Part shown: piece by piece, positions 45,635 to 57,551 of the stretch
How positions within the stretch are numbered: position 1 is the stretch's first letter
Layout: each line of letters begins with the position of its first letter
Source: Apoda limacodes
Taxonomy: Eukaryota > Arthropoda > Insecta > Lepidoptera > Limacodidae
NCBI GenBank assembly: GCA_946406115.1
Contig: OX291543.1
Span: forward strand, 29,724,815-29,788,814
DNA: 64,000 nt
Reading direction: 5' to 3'
Program-made: the position numbers and the translations under genes
Notes under the pieces: model-generated
Seen by the model: the letters and a program-made list of their open reading frames with translations, nothing else
The model's database searches: none
Told to the model about the DNA's origin: nothing

Positions 45635-47039
45635 TACTTTACTTCGATTTCGGTATATATGCGAACTAGCAAAAAAACTTCGATAGCGCGATGTAAGACG
45701 CGTGACGTCAACCTTAATTCGTAGCAGTACGATATAACAACTTCACTTATTCTTAGAAAGATGTTTATAAACGTTAATTAGCCTTCATTGTAGTATTTTA
45801 TCTTCCCACTTAAATAAAACTTTTTGTAATCTTTAGTAAGATTTATATGTTGATATTAAATACCCTACTTATAAATTCGAGGAAAGTTTTATAGGATTTG
45901 TAAAATTCTGTAATCCGAAGTACAAATTATTATCTTCGGAAAGTAATAAAAATATTTTGTAGTTATTAGTTTATGAAATTAATAAAATGTACTTAAATTT
46001 ATATTGTTTTGTAAATCCCAAAAAAAAATCTCATTAATAAAATTTAGTATTAACGAATTTTATGAACAGTTTTTTAATTCAAACAACATTTTTTTCTCCG
46101 AGTATAAAATAACTTCGTATTAAAGGTTCCCTTTAAGTGAATATCAAACTTTAACTGTATGTTAAAGTTAATAGTAGGCAAACAAATAAAAAAGTATAAA
46201 ATTAACAAATTTAGAAGTACTGCATAAAAATAATAAATGTAATTATTTGTGATGAAAGTAAACGGGTTAACAATCTCAGTTTTAATATATAGAGTCTGCG
46301 TAACTACGCAATAAACTTACACTATGACACATAACCTGAGAAAAGGCTTGGTATAAGTAAGAGTCATTCCCAAAATCATTGTAAGAGTTTTACTTACACT
46401 TAAACAATAAATTTTTACCGCCTCTTTAACGTATTTGTCATATTGCATCTTGTCTGCTTATAGTTAAACGGTCAAAATATATACAAAAATAGATAAATTT
46501 ATGTAGACTGAATCTATCAAATGTACTTTGTCAGCTTTTAAAACATGACCGATAAGCTGACACAGCCACTCTTTGCCTGTCCGTGACATAAAGTGACGCA
46601 GATGCTATTAACCAACACCTGCATTACTAATCCTTTGATAACTGAAGCCCTACGACGCCTCATGTCAATTGATTGCTTTACGTTGCAGCTCGGAATGCTT
46701 ATGTCAAAAACTGTAGAAAATCTACAAAGACGGAAAATTAAGTTAAGTACCATACTTATCTAAGTGGGTCTTGCAAATACTAATATACAACTAAGTTATT
46801 AATTTTATCAATACCTTTAGTAGTATGTGTTGTTAATGTTTGTGTAGGTATGTCCCCATTGTTTAAGAATATAAATAAAACGAGCTACTTTCAATGGATA
46901 GTTGAAATATGCTTATGGAACAGAGTTAATATAATATTTTCAATATTCCTTGTCAATGCCAACAGCGGCTACTGGTCGCCAACTTCGAGTAGGCTTGGCT
47001 TTAATAGAAGTAGCAAACAACTGATACAAATACTAATAA
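45635..47039. other. No gene seen
   Basis: AT-rich. ORFs at 46538-46753 and 46850-47044 have no recognised content. Confidence 0.4.
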
Positions 47040-47135
47040 ACTAATATAAATTTTTGTCCTGTGTAGATCGAAACCGTACCTTAGGTTTACCTGGCAGTCA
47101 CTAATACCAACTCAGCCACTGAGCACTTTGAAATC
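47040..47135 (-). mobile_element. tRNA-headed SINE, head related to 2309-2570
   Basis: The minus strand reads GTGCTCAGTGGCTGAGTTGG (A-box TGGCTGAGTTGG, 47118-47107, fits TRGCNNAGYNGG), then GGTTTCGATCT (B-box, 47075-47065) and ACACAGGACAAAAATTTATA, which parallels TACAAGACAAACATAATATA after the 2309 head. The tail is missing. Confidence 0.7.
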
Positions 47136-47614
47136 AAATCGCATCACGTTTCATTCGCAATGTGTATATACCCTAATTTCAGATTACTACATATAACTGG
47201 TTTTACTGCGTATAATTGGACAGTAATTTGTAGGTATGCTATTACAATTAACTAGTATTCGTTTTATAGGAGGGTAGTAGGTATAGGTATTAGATATAGT
47301 AATTAATGACGAATGTCATACAGAAAATTAATATCTACTTCGTAAGACGAAAAGTTTAACAGCCCTCTTTACCATAGAGCTGGGGTTCGACCCGGGTCTA
47401 TACCGCTGAAGATGTTTTGCAGCACGGAATTTGTCACTAAAATGGTGAAAGAAGAATTCAAAATTAAACCCGCGTCCAAATTTCGTTCTTTAAATTCAGT
47501 GGATTTGTTTTTATTTTTTTAACAATCGCACTAAGTAAGTTTTACAAAATCATCAAATTTGAATTCGAAAGCATTTTTCTCGGTATTATCCAGGAAATCG
47601 AGTATTTTACATAA
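47136..47614. other. No gene; isolated B-box-like word
   Basis: GGGGTTCGACCCGGG at 47382-47396 fits a B-box, but no A-box or tail was recognised. Confidence 0.35.
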
Positions 47615-47657
47615 ATACCGAAGTACCGAGAAAGCATATTTCTCGGTACTTCGGTAT
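47615..47657. repeat. Perfect 19-bp palindrome with 5-nt loop
   Basis: ATACCGAAGTACCGAGAAA (47615-47633), loop GCATA, then TTTCTCGGTACTTCGGTAT (47639-47657), fully complementary. A degenerate half copy, GCATTTTTCTCGGTATTATC, lies at 47571-47590. Confidence 0.92.
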
Positions 47658-47844
47658 CCAGTTTGGAAAAAGGTCAAGTTGATTTGGTCTATATCTTTTG
47701 CTTAGATGTAGTTGTTTCACGAGTTAGACGTGATTCTAAGTAGAAAGTGTCATTAATCCTCAACTACGTAAGTCATATTTACATGTCCAGTATTGAGCTC
47801 ATATCTTGAAATTCAGACATTTCATATAATTGTATGATAACTCA
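47658..47844. other. No gene seen
   Basis: Short spacer before the LINE 3' end; nothing recognised. Confidence 0.35.
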
Positions 47845-49200
47845 TTATCTTTATTGAATTCTTTCACAGTATAGTATATCCTCTTGTTAATAAGAGCCTT
47901 ATTTATATAAGTTTCAAAAGTATGTGCGGGTAGGTTAACAATATTCTCTGGAATTGTATTGAAAAAGCAAATGCACTAAATTATAACCTTCTGGTGGCGA
48001 CAATTTGGAATCACAAGTTTATTTTTATTTCTAGTATTAACATTGTGTATGGTATTTTTTACAAATAAACTTAGGTTTTAACGTTCATACAGTAAGCACG
48101 CTTAAATTTACCGAGAAGCTACAGTAAGTGTATTGGTTTTGTTAAAAGAGGTCACGAAGAGAATCTCGGCGTGGAAAGTTATACATTGATCTTATTGCTC
48201 TTTTTTTAAGGATAAAAAGTTTCTATATCGGCCACCCTTCCCCACAATAAAATGCCATATGACAAAACGGAATGATAATAACTAAAGTATACTAACCGAG
48301 CAGTATTTTTATATTTGTAAATTGACCGACTTTTCTGACAGCATAAGTGGCTGAGCTAACTTTTCAAGCTAAGACAGAAATATGTGAGTGCCACTGCAAT
48401 TTAGTATCTAAACTGATGCCCAAGAACACTGTTAAGTCAACCAGTTTGAGTGCTCCACCGTTTAAAAATAATTTCGTTTGGAGTATCTTTGAAATTTGGT
48501 AAATCAAACTTTATACATTTTGTTTTCTGTGTATTCATTTCAAGATTATTTGACATAAACCAATTAAGAAACTGCGAAAGTGTATCATTTATATCGTCAT
48601 ATGAATCTTTGTTTTTATCATGATTAAATATCAAAGACGTTTCATCTGCAAACAATACAATTTGGTACAGGTTTTCTAAATGTGGCAAATCGTTAATATA
48701 CACTAAGGATAAAAAGGGATCTAGTATTGAACCGTAGGGTACTACCAACACAACAAGTGATCCAGAAGATTTCATTCTATGAATTTCAACTTTTTGAGTT
48801 CTATTACTTAAATATGAGAAAATTAGTTTAAGAGCCGTATCTACATCGCCAAAATGATAAAATTTTGTGCTTAACACAATTAAATGCCTTAGACAAGTCG
48901 CAGAAAATACCAATGAAATTCTAAAACCTTTCTCATGCACCAAAAAAATGTTTCGCTAGGTTAACTCCCGCGTCGGTAGTGGATCTACCTTTCTTAAATC
49001 CGAAATGTTTTACCCTTATGAAATGATTATAGGAATATCACTGAATATATCTCCATTGGTAGTCACTATGTTATTCAAGGTATGTATTGTTTTGGCAATG
49101 TCCTCAGGCATAACCTCAACATCGTCATACCCCTAAAGTCCTAAAGTTTGAAACTGACCGCCTGTTAAACTTTTTGCTGTAGTACCTAAGGTTAACCCCA
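47845..49200 (-). mobile_element. CR1/Jockey-type LINE, decayed ORF2
   Basis: From 49140 leftward on the minus strand: VMPEDIAKTIHTLNN, then FGFKKGRSTTDAGVNL (about 48990), IGIFCDLSKAFNCVKHKI with the first catalytic Asp (about 48900), and a frameshift. YHFGDVDTALKLIFSYLSNR, TQKVEIH, VVPYGSILDPFLSLVYINDL and VLFADETSLIF (about 48650) follow. The YXDD box reads FADE, with the second Asp changed. WFMSNNLEMNTQKTKCIKFD continues in an open 168-codon ORF to 48437. Beyond it, in other frames: FLGISLDTKLQWHSHIS, AIRSMYNFPRRDSLRDLF and finally NKRIYYTVKEF (about 47880). The 3' tails at 13085, 18530 and 61743 probably belong to related elements. Many stops; inactive. Confidence 0.85.
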
Positions 49201-50748
49201 ACAGGAGACTCATTTTACAAGCTTTAAAAAACGAGTTAAAAGGGCCAGGCTGGTATTCAGGTGGCCCACAGATTGCAACAGTAATAGTAGCAAGCTATGC
49301 CCTGAGGTAAGATACTGATTCTTTTTATTGCACATATATCTGCATTTATCATCTTAATAATCTCGTAACTGAACTTCGTTTAATATGTCAATTTCAAGTA
49401 TTCTCATACTCTTGGAAGTTGTGTATTAGAATTGTTAAACCACGGTCAATTAGGCTGAATATGACCAAATTATTCCGTTCCCACATTGTCATTATTTATA
49501 ATATTAGAATAATCTTTTAACCGAAATCTCATTTCAGACCTCTCAAGAGTTTCTTCTTATTATTTCGGCACAGAAAGCTAAAAATGGTGTACTTATAAAG
49601 TAGCAGTCTTGCACTGGACCACAGCGCGGTGGACTTTGATTATCTTCTCCGCGAGAAGGATGGCTGTATACATTTGCAATAGGATGTTGACAGTTATGTT
49701 TAAATGGAATATACCCATTCAGAATCTGATATTTATGTCTTAAATTAAGGATATATACTCAGTTTCAGTGAATATACCTCCAACAATTTGGTAAAGCAAA
49801 TTAATGAAATGAAAACTTCGGCATCATATCACGTGCCTTAAAATAAGGCCATTCAAAGAAATAGGATTATGTCCTGCTTGTTTGTATTAAGAAAGGTCTT
49901 AAGAATCGCAGTGGATATTAAACTAGATGCGAGATAGATAGACAAATTCGTGTGAAAATGAACACTAATACCTATTTTTAATTGTCACTTTGTTATTAAA
50001 AAACTGGTTATGGTTAATAGCAAATACTTATGCTCTTTTATTAAAACTAAACGTGAGTTATAAACAAAAATATTTTATTCTCATTTCTATTTACGTATAT
50101 TAAATTGGATTTTATCTTACTAGGAACTGGTCTGTGGGTCCCTTAGACCGGTGAGGGTTATATCTAGGCTGAGAATCGGCACATCATTAACTCTGACAGC
50201 AGTGCATGCGCCAGAACCTTCATATCAACATTATTCTTGTTTGCGTTAACGCATATACTTATACAGGTTATTGCAGCGTCTACGTCTAAGTGAACTTTTG
50301 CAAAGCTTTTCACTGTATATGGGTTTACAACAATATCGGAATTCTCATACAAATTTTGGTATACTTGAATCAGTCAGTTAGTCAGTTTATTCTTTTATGT
50401 ACTGTTGTATAGAAAAAGGCCTTATTATATTATTTACTGTGAAATATCCACAGATAGACAGACAGACACCTACGATAGTTTTAACAATTAAACTTGGTGA
50501 TGCTAGTTATTTATTATTTTTGGTCTAAAATTAAAAAGATATAACATAAAACCTTCAGATTGACAACAGCGGTCGTTTACCCAATCAAGACAGGAGACCT
50601 TATTGTCGGTTTAAAAATTATGACAATCGAATACTCACTAGCTCGACCAAGTCTGCTAATTTGCACTGAAATAGCTTTGGGCACTACAGCGAGGCCTGTG
50701 CCCCTGGGGTGGGGACAAACAACGGCTGAGGAGACAGTAGGTACTGCG
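49201..50748. other. No gene seen
   Basis: Part of 49200-49300 may continue the LINE in unreadable form. GATAGACAGACAGACAC at 50453-50469 recalls the tail of the GTACGGAACCC family. ORFs at 50164-50352 and 50560-50772 are not credible. Confidence 0.35.
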
Positions 50749-50864
50749 CAACAAACTTTTCTGACCTTCTGACCTAGGGTGTGTGGTTGCTAGTGTCGTG
50801 TAAGTTCACACCATTTTAGTGTGGCGACTGTAGTTTTTGACCACCTGGTCACAAAAGTTTGTTG
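50749..50864. mobile_element. MITE family A, copy 2 (116 bp)
   Basis: CAACAAACTTTTCTGACC at 50749-50766 and GGTCACAAAAGTTTGTTG at 50847-50864 are inverted repeats with one mismatch in 18. The flanks GTAC (50741) and GTAC (50867) extend the symmetry. Internal words CTGACCTAGG, TTGCTAGTGTCG and TAAGTTCACAC match the copy at 12441-12563. This copy has better termini and is probably younger. No ORF. Confidence 0.85.
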
Positions 50865-51120
50865 CTGTACCTGAATAGAGCGTACGGTTGATCGTGTTTT
50901 GTCTGTGTCTGTGGTAGATACGGAACCCCTTAGACTTCGAGTTTTGTAATCCTATAGAAAGAGACCAAGCAAACCTGTGGTCTCTTTCTAATAACGTCCG
51001 CCATTTTGCTCGTTTATGATTATTAAAACAAGTAAGAAAGAGAAAAGACACCACAGCTTCACCTCTACCACACTTTTGCGTCTATTTTTTACAGCTGGCT
51101 GTCCATTTTTTTTTGTCCCT
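50865..51120. other. No gene; internal near-palindrome
   Basis: AGAAAGAGACCAAGC (50957-50971) and TGGTCTCTTTCT (50978-50989) form a 12-bp hairpin, AGAAAGAGACCA with TGGTCTCTTTCT. Otherwise nothing recognised. Confidence 0.5.
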
Positions 51121-52030
51121 CAGGCGAATGGTTTCTGAAATGGAGAATCGAAGTGAATCCCGAGTAAAGCTCTGCCGTTCTCTTTACCTTAGGCCGCCCT
51201 CCGCGGCCATCTTCCCTCTTACGACCGAATCGTGCCATTCCTTGCCAAAACAAGACTAAATATTTCGGTGTGACCCTGGATAGGCGTTTGAACTTCCGCG
51301 ATCACACTAAAATAGTAAGAGAACGAGCCGCTTTTGTCCTCGGTAGTCTTTATCCCATGATTTGCAAGTACAGTAAGATGTCGCTTAGAAATAAGCTTAA
51401 TCTCTACAACACTTGTATCCGTCCCATACTAGCATATGCTAGCGTCGTTTATGCGCTGTCTAAAGGCAATCTCTACAAACTCCAGACTCTCCAGAACAGC
51501 TTTCTCAGAGACCATAATGCGGACCTGCACAGGGACTTCGAGCTCCCTACGATTCTCCAATATCTCAAAGATACACAAAATCACCCGAATCTATTAATTG
51601 TGCAATCCACAACGTACCATCCCCCCGACCGACCTGGCACGGTCGTAAAACTATCGTTAGGCGGCCTCAGCACGTACTAACGGCCCCAGATGACGATCTC
51701 GCTGTCCGGATAGCGAGATTGGTCTCTAAGATCTCCCCAAATAGGGCCTCCCGCCTAGCACGACGCCAACGTCCCCAGGTTCGTCGGCGCCCGCAAGGAT
51801 ACAAGAGGTATCAAAGAGAGCCGGGGCGCTTCTCGCCCCCACTCAATCGCAACCGCACCCGCGTAACGGGTAACTCCCCTCCTGGCGCTGACAACCCAAC
51901 CTGATGCTCCCTGCGCGGGGAGCCATTGAGCGTTGGGCGCTATATGGGCTGAGGCACCTTCATAGTCTCGCTCCAAAAAGCCCGGTGAAGCAGTAATGGC
52001 TGCAACAGTCAACTGCATAGTCAGTCATAA
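51121..52030 (+). mobile_element. Jockey-like LINE, second 5'-truncated copy
   Basis: The sequence begins inside the reverse transcriptase at EWFLKWRIEVNP (51124), where Lys of the following KSS is a TAA stop (51163-51165). It continues SAVLFTLGRPPRP, NKTKYFGVTLDRRLNF, AFVLGSLYPMICKYSKMSLR, NKLNLYNTCIRPILAYASVV and LQTLQNSFLR to the Arg/Pro-rich tail RRPQGYKRYQREPGRFSPPL. It ends with the same AACTGCATAGTCAG as the 43680-45634 copy. A gap after SFLR removes about ten residues, and a further frame break precedes VSKISPNRAS. The catalytic palm is not in this copy. It lies in the opposite orientation to its sister about 6 kb away. Confidence 0.9.
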
Positions 52031-52039
52031 AAAAAGTCC

Positions 52040-52215
52040 CTCAGCGCGCGAGTCCAACTGGTACTTGACAGTTTTTTTATGGGTTTCGTAGCCAAATGGT
52101 AAAAACGGAACCCTTATAGTCCGTCCGTATATGTCACTTGCCAATGACAATGCCAATATGGCGATTTTTAATAAAAAATAGTTTTTTAAAGTGGAGAACA
52201 TCACACAAATATAAA
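52040..52215 (+). repeat. Dispersed element with CGGAACCCTTATAG, inserted behind the LINE
   Basis: GCGCGCGAGTCCAACTGGTA, CTTGACAG, TTTTTATGGGTTTCGTAGCC, AAATGGTAAAAACGGAACCC, TTATAGTCCGTCCG. These words are a common lepidopteran element start. A reversed fragment of the same element (TATAAGGGTTCCGTTTTTGC) lies inside the 57552-57812 repeat. Confidence 0.65.
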
Positions 52216-52660
52216 AGACGTACCTTCTGGTAGTCACAGATCTAACCCATTGTTTGTTAGTGCTGCATTGTTTAGTTCAAAAGTGGTGGTATCGGGTTGA
52301 CAGATCATTCCACTATTAAAGACGACAGCCTCGAGTATCCAGACTGGCAGTGAGTGATGCTGCACAGCATCTCAGATGCCTTGCACGCGTGAGCACGTTT
52401 ATGTTACGCATATTTGCAACTAAAGTGTAGTAAATGTAAATTATAACCTGGGCAAAATTGCAATACAAATGATTCTTTTTGCATTATACTGTGAGAAGTT
52501 TAAAATACACAAAACCCCCATAAATCCCGAGCAAGAAAATCAGTAAGAATTTATAATTTTGTTATTTATGATGGTTATTTATTGAAATTTGGCAGAAATG
52601 TATAAAATACAAAGATAAAAGTATATAAAAATAACCACTGACTTTACTTAATTTTTTTTC
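52216..52660. other. No gene seen
   Basis: Nothing recognised; AT-rich. Confidence 0.4.
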
Positions 52661-52723
52661 AAAATGGCGGCCATTTAAATATTTAGCTATTTAATTTTGA
52701 AAAATTTAAACGGCCGCCATTTT
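52661..52723. repeat. 20-bp inverted repeat carrying two ATGGCGGCC sites
   Basis: AAAATGGCGGCCATTTAAAT (52661-52680) pairs with ATTTAAACGGCCGCCATTTT (52704-52723), 19 of 20, loop 23. Each arm contains AAAATGGCGGC, which fits the YY1/Pho zinc-finger consensus (AANATGGCGGC). Regulatory meaning is only a possibility; it may be a MITE stub. Confidence 0.75.
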
Positions 52724-53099
52724 AAGGAAAATTGTGTACTCAAAATAGGTCTCATTATGTACTTTTGCATTACTTTCATACGAATTGTTAAATATATGTT
52801 TATAATTTTATATATATTTTACATTTTGTTATGCATAATGTTTGTTTACAGGTATAGTTGCGGACCATGGAAGGTGATACAACTTGTATAATTTGCAAGG
52901 AAGACACTTACGGAACAGACTGTGCAGTGTTACAAGCAAAAGGTGCAAGTGTACATATGCAGTCAAACCAGAGGAAGTGATGTAGCAGCAGTTGAAGGGT
53001 GTAGACTAAATATTGACTATCGTAAAAGGTCTACTGACAATAGGAAACTTGATCGGTTTTTTAAAATATTAGTATAGTCATCACTATGATATCGGCTAC
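52724..53099. other. No gene seen
   Basis: ATGGAAGGTGATACAACTTG at 52868 opens a short coding-like stretch (MEGDTTCIICKED) that stops soon after; too short to call. Confidence 0.35.
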
Positions 53100-53160
53100 T
53101 AGACGTCCACTGCTGGTCATAGGTATCCATGGATTCTATCTAGTGACTTCTCGCTTCCCT
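53100..53160 (-). mobile_element. RTE LINE 3' end, short fragment
   Basis: AGACGTCCACTGCTGGTCAT plus AGGTATCC (53101-53128) is the reverse of the conserved RTE end TGGACGTCT, also seen at 19548-19565 as GACGTCCACAGCTG. Only about 60 bp can be matched. Confidence 0.55.
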
Positions 53161-56100
53161 TAGGTCGATTCGTTTTTCGGCTTCGAGTCTAGAACCCTCG
53201 AAATCGTTCATCATTTGTAACATTAGTATGATGATGTTAAATACATAAAGTGTTGACATTTGTTGATTAATGTTGTTGTAAATCAGCAAACTCCCGCCAG
53301 CAAAGAGCTTTATCTCATAACATGTCGTTGGCACAAGCGCTGGAAGCTATCGGTAGATCTACGATTGCTCCGGTTGTATGCTTGGAATAGAAAATTTGTT
53401 ATATACAAGAATATTATAGTTTTGTATACATAAACATAGATTTGTTGAGTTTGACGCGCGCGCAGAAATTTCGTTTAGGTTAAAACTATCATTATTTCTT
53501 TTTTGGACCGCAATCGACAGGTTCCTATAAAAAATTAAGCATAGGACACCTACCGTAAGAAGCGGTATAAAGATTATATTTACAGTGTATCCGCCATACA
53601 AACTAACGATTTGCATGTGTAAATGTGCGCGACTTACAAACTTTGAAAAGTAATTACAATGAAAAATAATATGAAATATTTAAAGTCTCCTTAATTGTTA
53701 TAGTTATTGTATTATTATTGAGCGATTGTTATATTTCGTTAAATTGAGGTGCTCAAATTCTTTTTAAATAGTAGCAATAATTAAATTTGCTTTTCTATTT
53801 TGTAAAAATACTATTACAGAAAAACTTCCGTTTACCGCCTATTTATCCAGATTTCAACTACACGCTATTAATCCATAAGTAAAGTTGAAAATTAACTCTC
53901 ACCGTTAAATTAAAAAAAACATGAGTTAATATTGAGCTTTTTCTCTGATATGGTATTTTTCGGTTTTTTATTGTATACGAATACTAGATCATAACTGACT
54001 CTGCCCTTAATTATTGCAATAATAGGTTTATAAAAAAATATTGCCATTTAAATTGATGTTATTACAATAGAGAGGACACAGAGGACAGGAGATAAAGTAT
54101 TATCGCCTATTTTTTTAAGATATTTATAATCATACCATCATAAAAAAACCTATGTTTAATTATTACGCCATTTTAATAAGTTGCTTTCATTTTTTTATAA
54201 GAAATTTTGAAATTTATTAAATTCCCAGGAAATAATAATTAGAAACATCAATTAAAGAATAATGCAATTGTGTTCTTAAATGTATTAAGAGTTCTACTAA
54301 ATCTCATTTGGTATATCTAATGAAACCCGTTTGATTATAATCCAGGGTCTTAGAGCATACTGACTTAACATAATTGTGTATAAACTAAAATCAGCCATTT
54401 TTTAAAGCTCAATGCATATAAATTTATATTTGATGTTTAGGTTGAAAATGACGTGTGTCACCGTTTCCGCAATTTCTGAATAATTACTTTCTATAGAGAA
54501 AAATATTTGTATAAGAATTCCAATATTTTATAGATAACACCATAAATAATTTAAGCTTCGTCTATTTTCAAAAGTCCACGCGGGTGAAATTGTGGGATAA
54601 GCTTGAAATATACAAACAAATGCTCTACTTACAGCTAAGCTATCACATATTATTAAAGTAATTCTCACATTTCAAAGTGCAGTGCATTTGAATAATATTA
54701 GAGCAGAGTAGAGTTGTGGGATAGAAACGGTATAAAGTACAATAAAGTATGTAACGCTGAGTTACATGAGCTCGTGCCGCTAATCACCCGCCGTCGTATA
54801 TCGCGAGACACAGAAGCTATCCTATACGGAATATATCCTGTACAGTGGCGGACACAAAAATGGTTCGACCATTAAATGTAATTATTTTAAATTCCAAAGT
54901 TTTAAACTAAAATATCAATTACGAAATAACTTTTTTAAGCATGTCAACTTTTTGTTTTTTACGACTAAAGTGGTAAACAAGCATACAGGCTCTCTAAATT
55001 TTGGGTACACGCTTCAAACCCTTTTTGTGCTTTACTATCATGTTACCAACTCTTTAAATATCTAATCACTCTCTTCTTGATGGTGTCAGGTAAATATGAT
55101 TATCTGATATCCACCAACATTCCTTAACAAATAAGGGTGCTTATATTGTAAAACATCTCGAGTACGAATCGTTAGACTCGTGGACTCAAGAGTTAAATGT
55201 ATGCAAGTACTTCCACCGTTCGCGAGAGGTAAGATCTACTTCCAGACATTTTCTCTGATTCCCGAGTAGGGAGTGCTCTAGATTTTTTAAAATAAGCTTC
55301 GAGAAATGTGTTAAAATTATATTAATAAGTTATCTTTGATCGTATGTTATTCTTAAGTGTTACATCAAAGTTTTATATTTATTTATGTACGAAGTGCAAT
55401 TTAAAGGTACAAAATGGTTATGATAAAAAAGAGATTTTTTTTTAAATAAAACATAAATTCATTATAGCAGTACCCACACAAACCCAAATGAGTTTAAGAA
55501 TGCAAAAAAAGTCTGTCACTGTATATTTTATATGGATAAATAAAAAACAAGAAAATAAATAAACATGATGTATGTTATTTGTAACACAGATCATGAATTT
55601 AATTCTTAGACAAAATTTTTATAAATTAAACAAATGTTTTTGTTAATATATGATTTCGTATTAATAAAAAATAACTTTGTGCCGGTACAGCACAAAACCA
55701 GAGCAAAAGCAATTCACACTACGCGTGGGACAGATAAATAAATGAGATTGTACGCTTTACATATTTGGTTTATAAATTTAAATAGCTAAGCTCGGTTCCT
55801 TGAGTATGTTATCCAGTTGTATACCTTAATGTGGCTGTCAGTGTATGCATTTATCTGCGTGTGTTACAGCCTGTTACAGTTATAGTTGTAAATAAGGCAG
55901 CGCGAGGTCTAGAGCATTAGTCATGATCTGCGCTCGCTGCGGCGCCCGTAACGTCATATATCGTTGCGTGGACTGAATTCCTTGCCTGTAATATGGTGTA
56001 CAATATTTATGCAAGTATTTGTATATTCATTGGCATGCGCACTGTGTTAGGAGATGATAGGATTATGTATTTGGAACTATTGCAGATAATTTCTTGGATT

Positions 56101-57551
56101 TATTAGATCCGGTGGAAACTTGGTGGTGGAATTTGTTTTTTGCTCAATCCATGTATTTTGTATTAAGGCGTTCACACTTTTTTATCAAAATTACTAACTG
56201 TGTGCACGCCTTTATACAAAACATGAGGTTTTAATAACTTTCTGTTGCATCACAACACGACATGATACTTGTAATGTGCCTTTAAAAATCTTACAAATTG
56301 TTACTGTTAATTCTAAAAAGTAGGTATAAGTTACTGTTTTAGTACTAAAAATCATCATTGATGTAACTGAAACAGGTTCCGTAATAATATTTTAGTTGAC
56401 TGCGACATGTATAACCAGGAAATCAGAGGCTTTATGGAGTTTATTTCTATGTCAAGCCCAAAGGAAAAGACGCTGTAGGACTTCCATGCAACAACGGTCC
56501 ACAAGTTATGTACGTCAGCTAGAGTTGCCACAGTGGGTTGTCCGAGCGCAGACATGCGAGTGTTGCCATCCTCTATGTGTGGAAGTAGAGCTAAGAACAT
56601 ATTTTTACCTTCTCTTGTAATAGGTCCGAAAATCGAAAGCGCTAAATTCAGCGGTTTGTTATTTTATCGCTAAAAACTGTTTTTTTTAAAGACGCAGAAT
56701 ATTCTCAAGAGAAGTTGCTCGTGCGGTACTTGCACATTACTTATTTAAAAAAGAATGTATATTTATATTTTCTATTGTTTTCTTTCTACGGAATCAAGTA
56801 AAAAAAACCTGGAAGAGTATTTTCAAAGTAAGAAGAGGCAACCACATTTTAGATTTGGTATATTCGAAAAATATACACAATATAGAAAAAGTAACATAGG
56901 AATCTTTCAGAGTATTTCATTTTTTGAGGGATGCAATTTTTTTGCGCATGCTACATGTGTACATGTAAGTTTTTAATATCCAACGCAATCCATATGAGGA
57001 TGCGCAAAATTTTTTGCCCCTTAGTTTAGTCCATGAATAGTTACTATTCCTTTAAAAAAAGTAATTACAGAAATGTATGGCGGTTCCATACAAGGTAACT
57101 AACAAGGTCAATGCATAAGCAAGCCTTTGATGGCACCTCTTAGGGTTGGGCCACACATCAATGACCGTCTTTTCCGTTGCGTATTGCCCAAATACAAATA
57201 ATAAAACATCATACCGATAACACTAGACCGATGACCCGTCAGTGCATCAAGTGTACTGACTCAATAAAACACTGCCAAAAATCGGTCAGGTTGGGCGTTA
57301 CTCTAAAACTACGCCAAAACGCGCCTGCAACAGACTTTTTAAAAAAAGAACAAATGTATTAGTTATAACAACTAAACGCCTACAATAGGTTACGAGTTTT
57401 ATTATAATAATTTCTTGCAGGGTCAAAAATGGCTAAGCTCTTTTAAACGTGCTTGGATGTACAAATTGTAATTTGTGTTGTATTCGATAATTTTCAAGAC
57501 AATTTGAAAGTTGGTTGACATAATATATCTTTCTTTAAAAAAATATTCAAA
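53161..57551. other. Long stretch without recognised genes
   Basis: AT-rich. GC-elevated patches at 54760-54815 and 55893-55975 (CTGCGCTCGCTGCGGCGCCC) are unexplained. Opposite ORFs at 56355-56620 share no recognised domain. Confidence 0.4.

Noticed and set aside
51755..52018. 87-codon minus-strand ORF
   Set aside because: Antisense shadow of the second Jockey-like LINE copy.
56355..56620. Opposed ORFs of 74 and 81 codons
   Set aside because: No recognised domain, and both cannot be explained beyond chance; the minus frame looked faintly protein-like but matched nothing I know.
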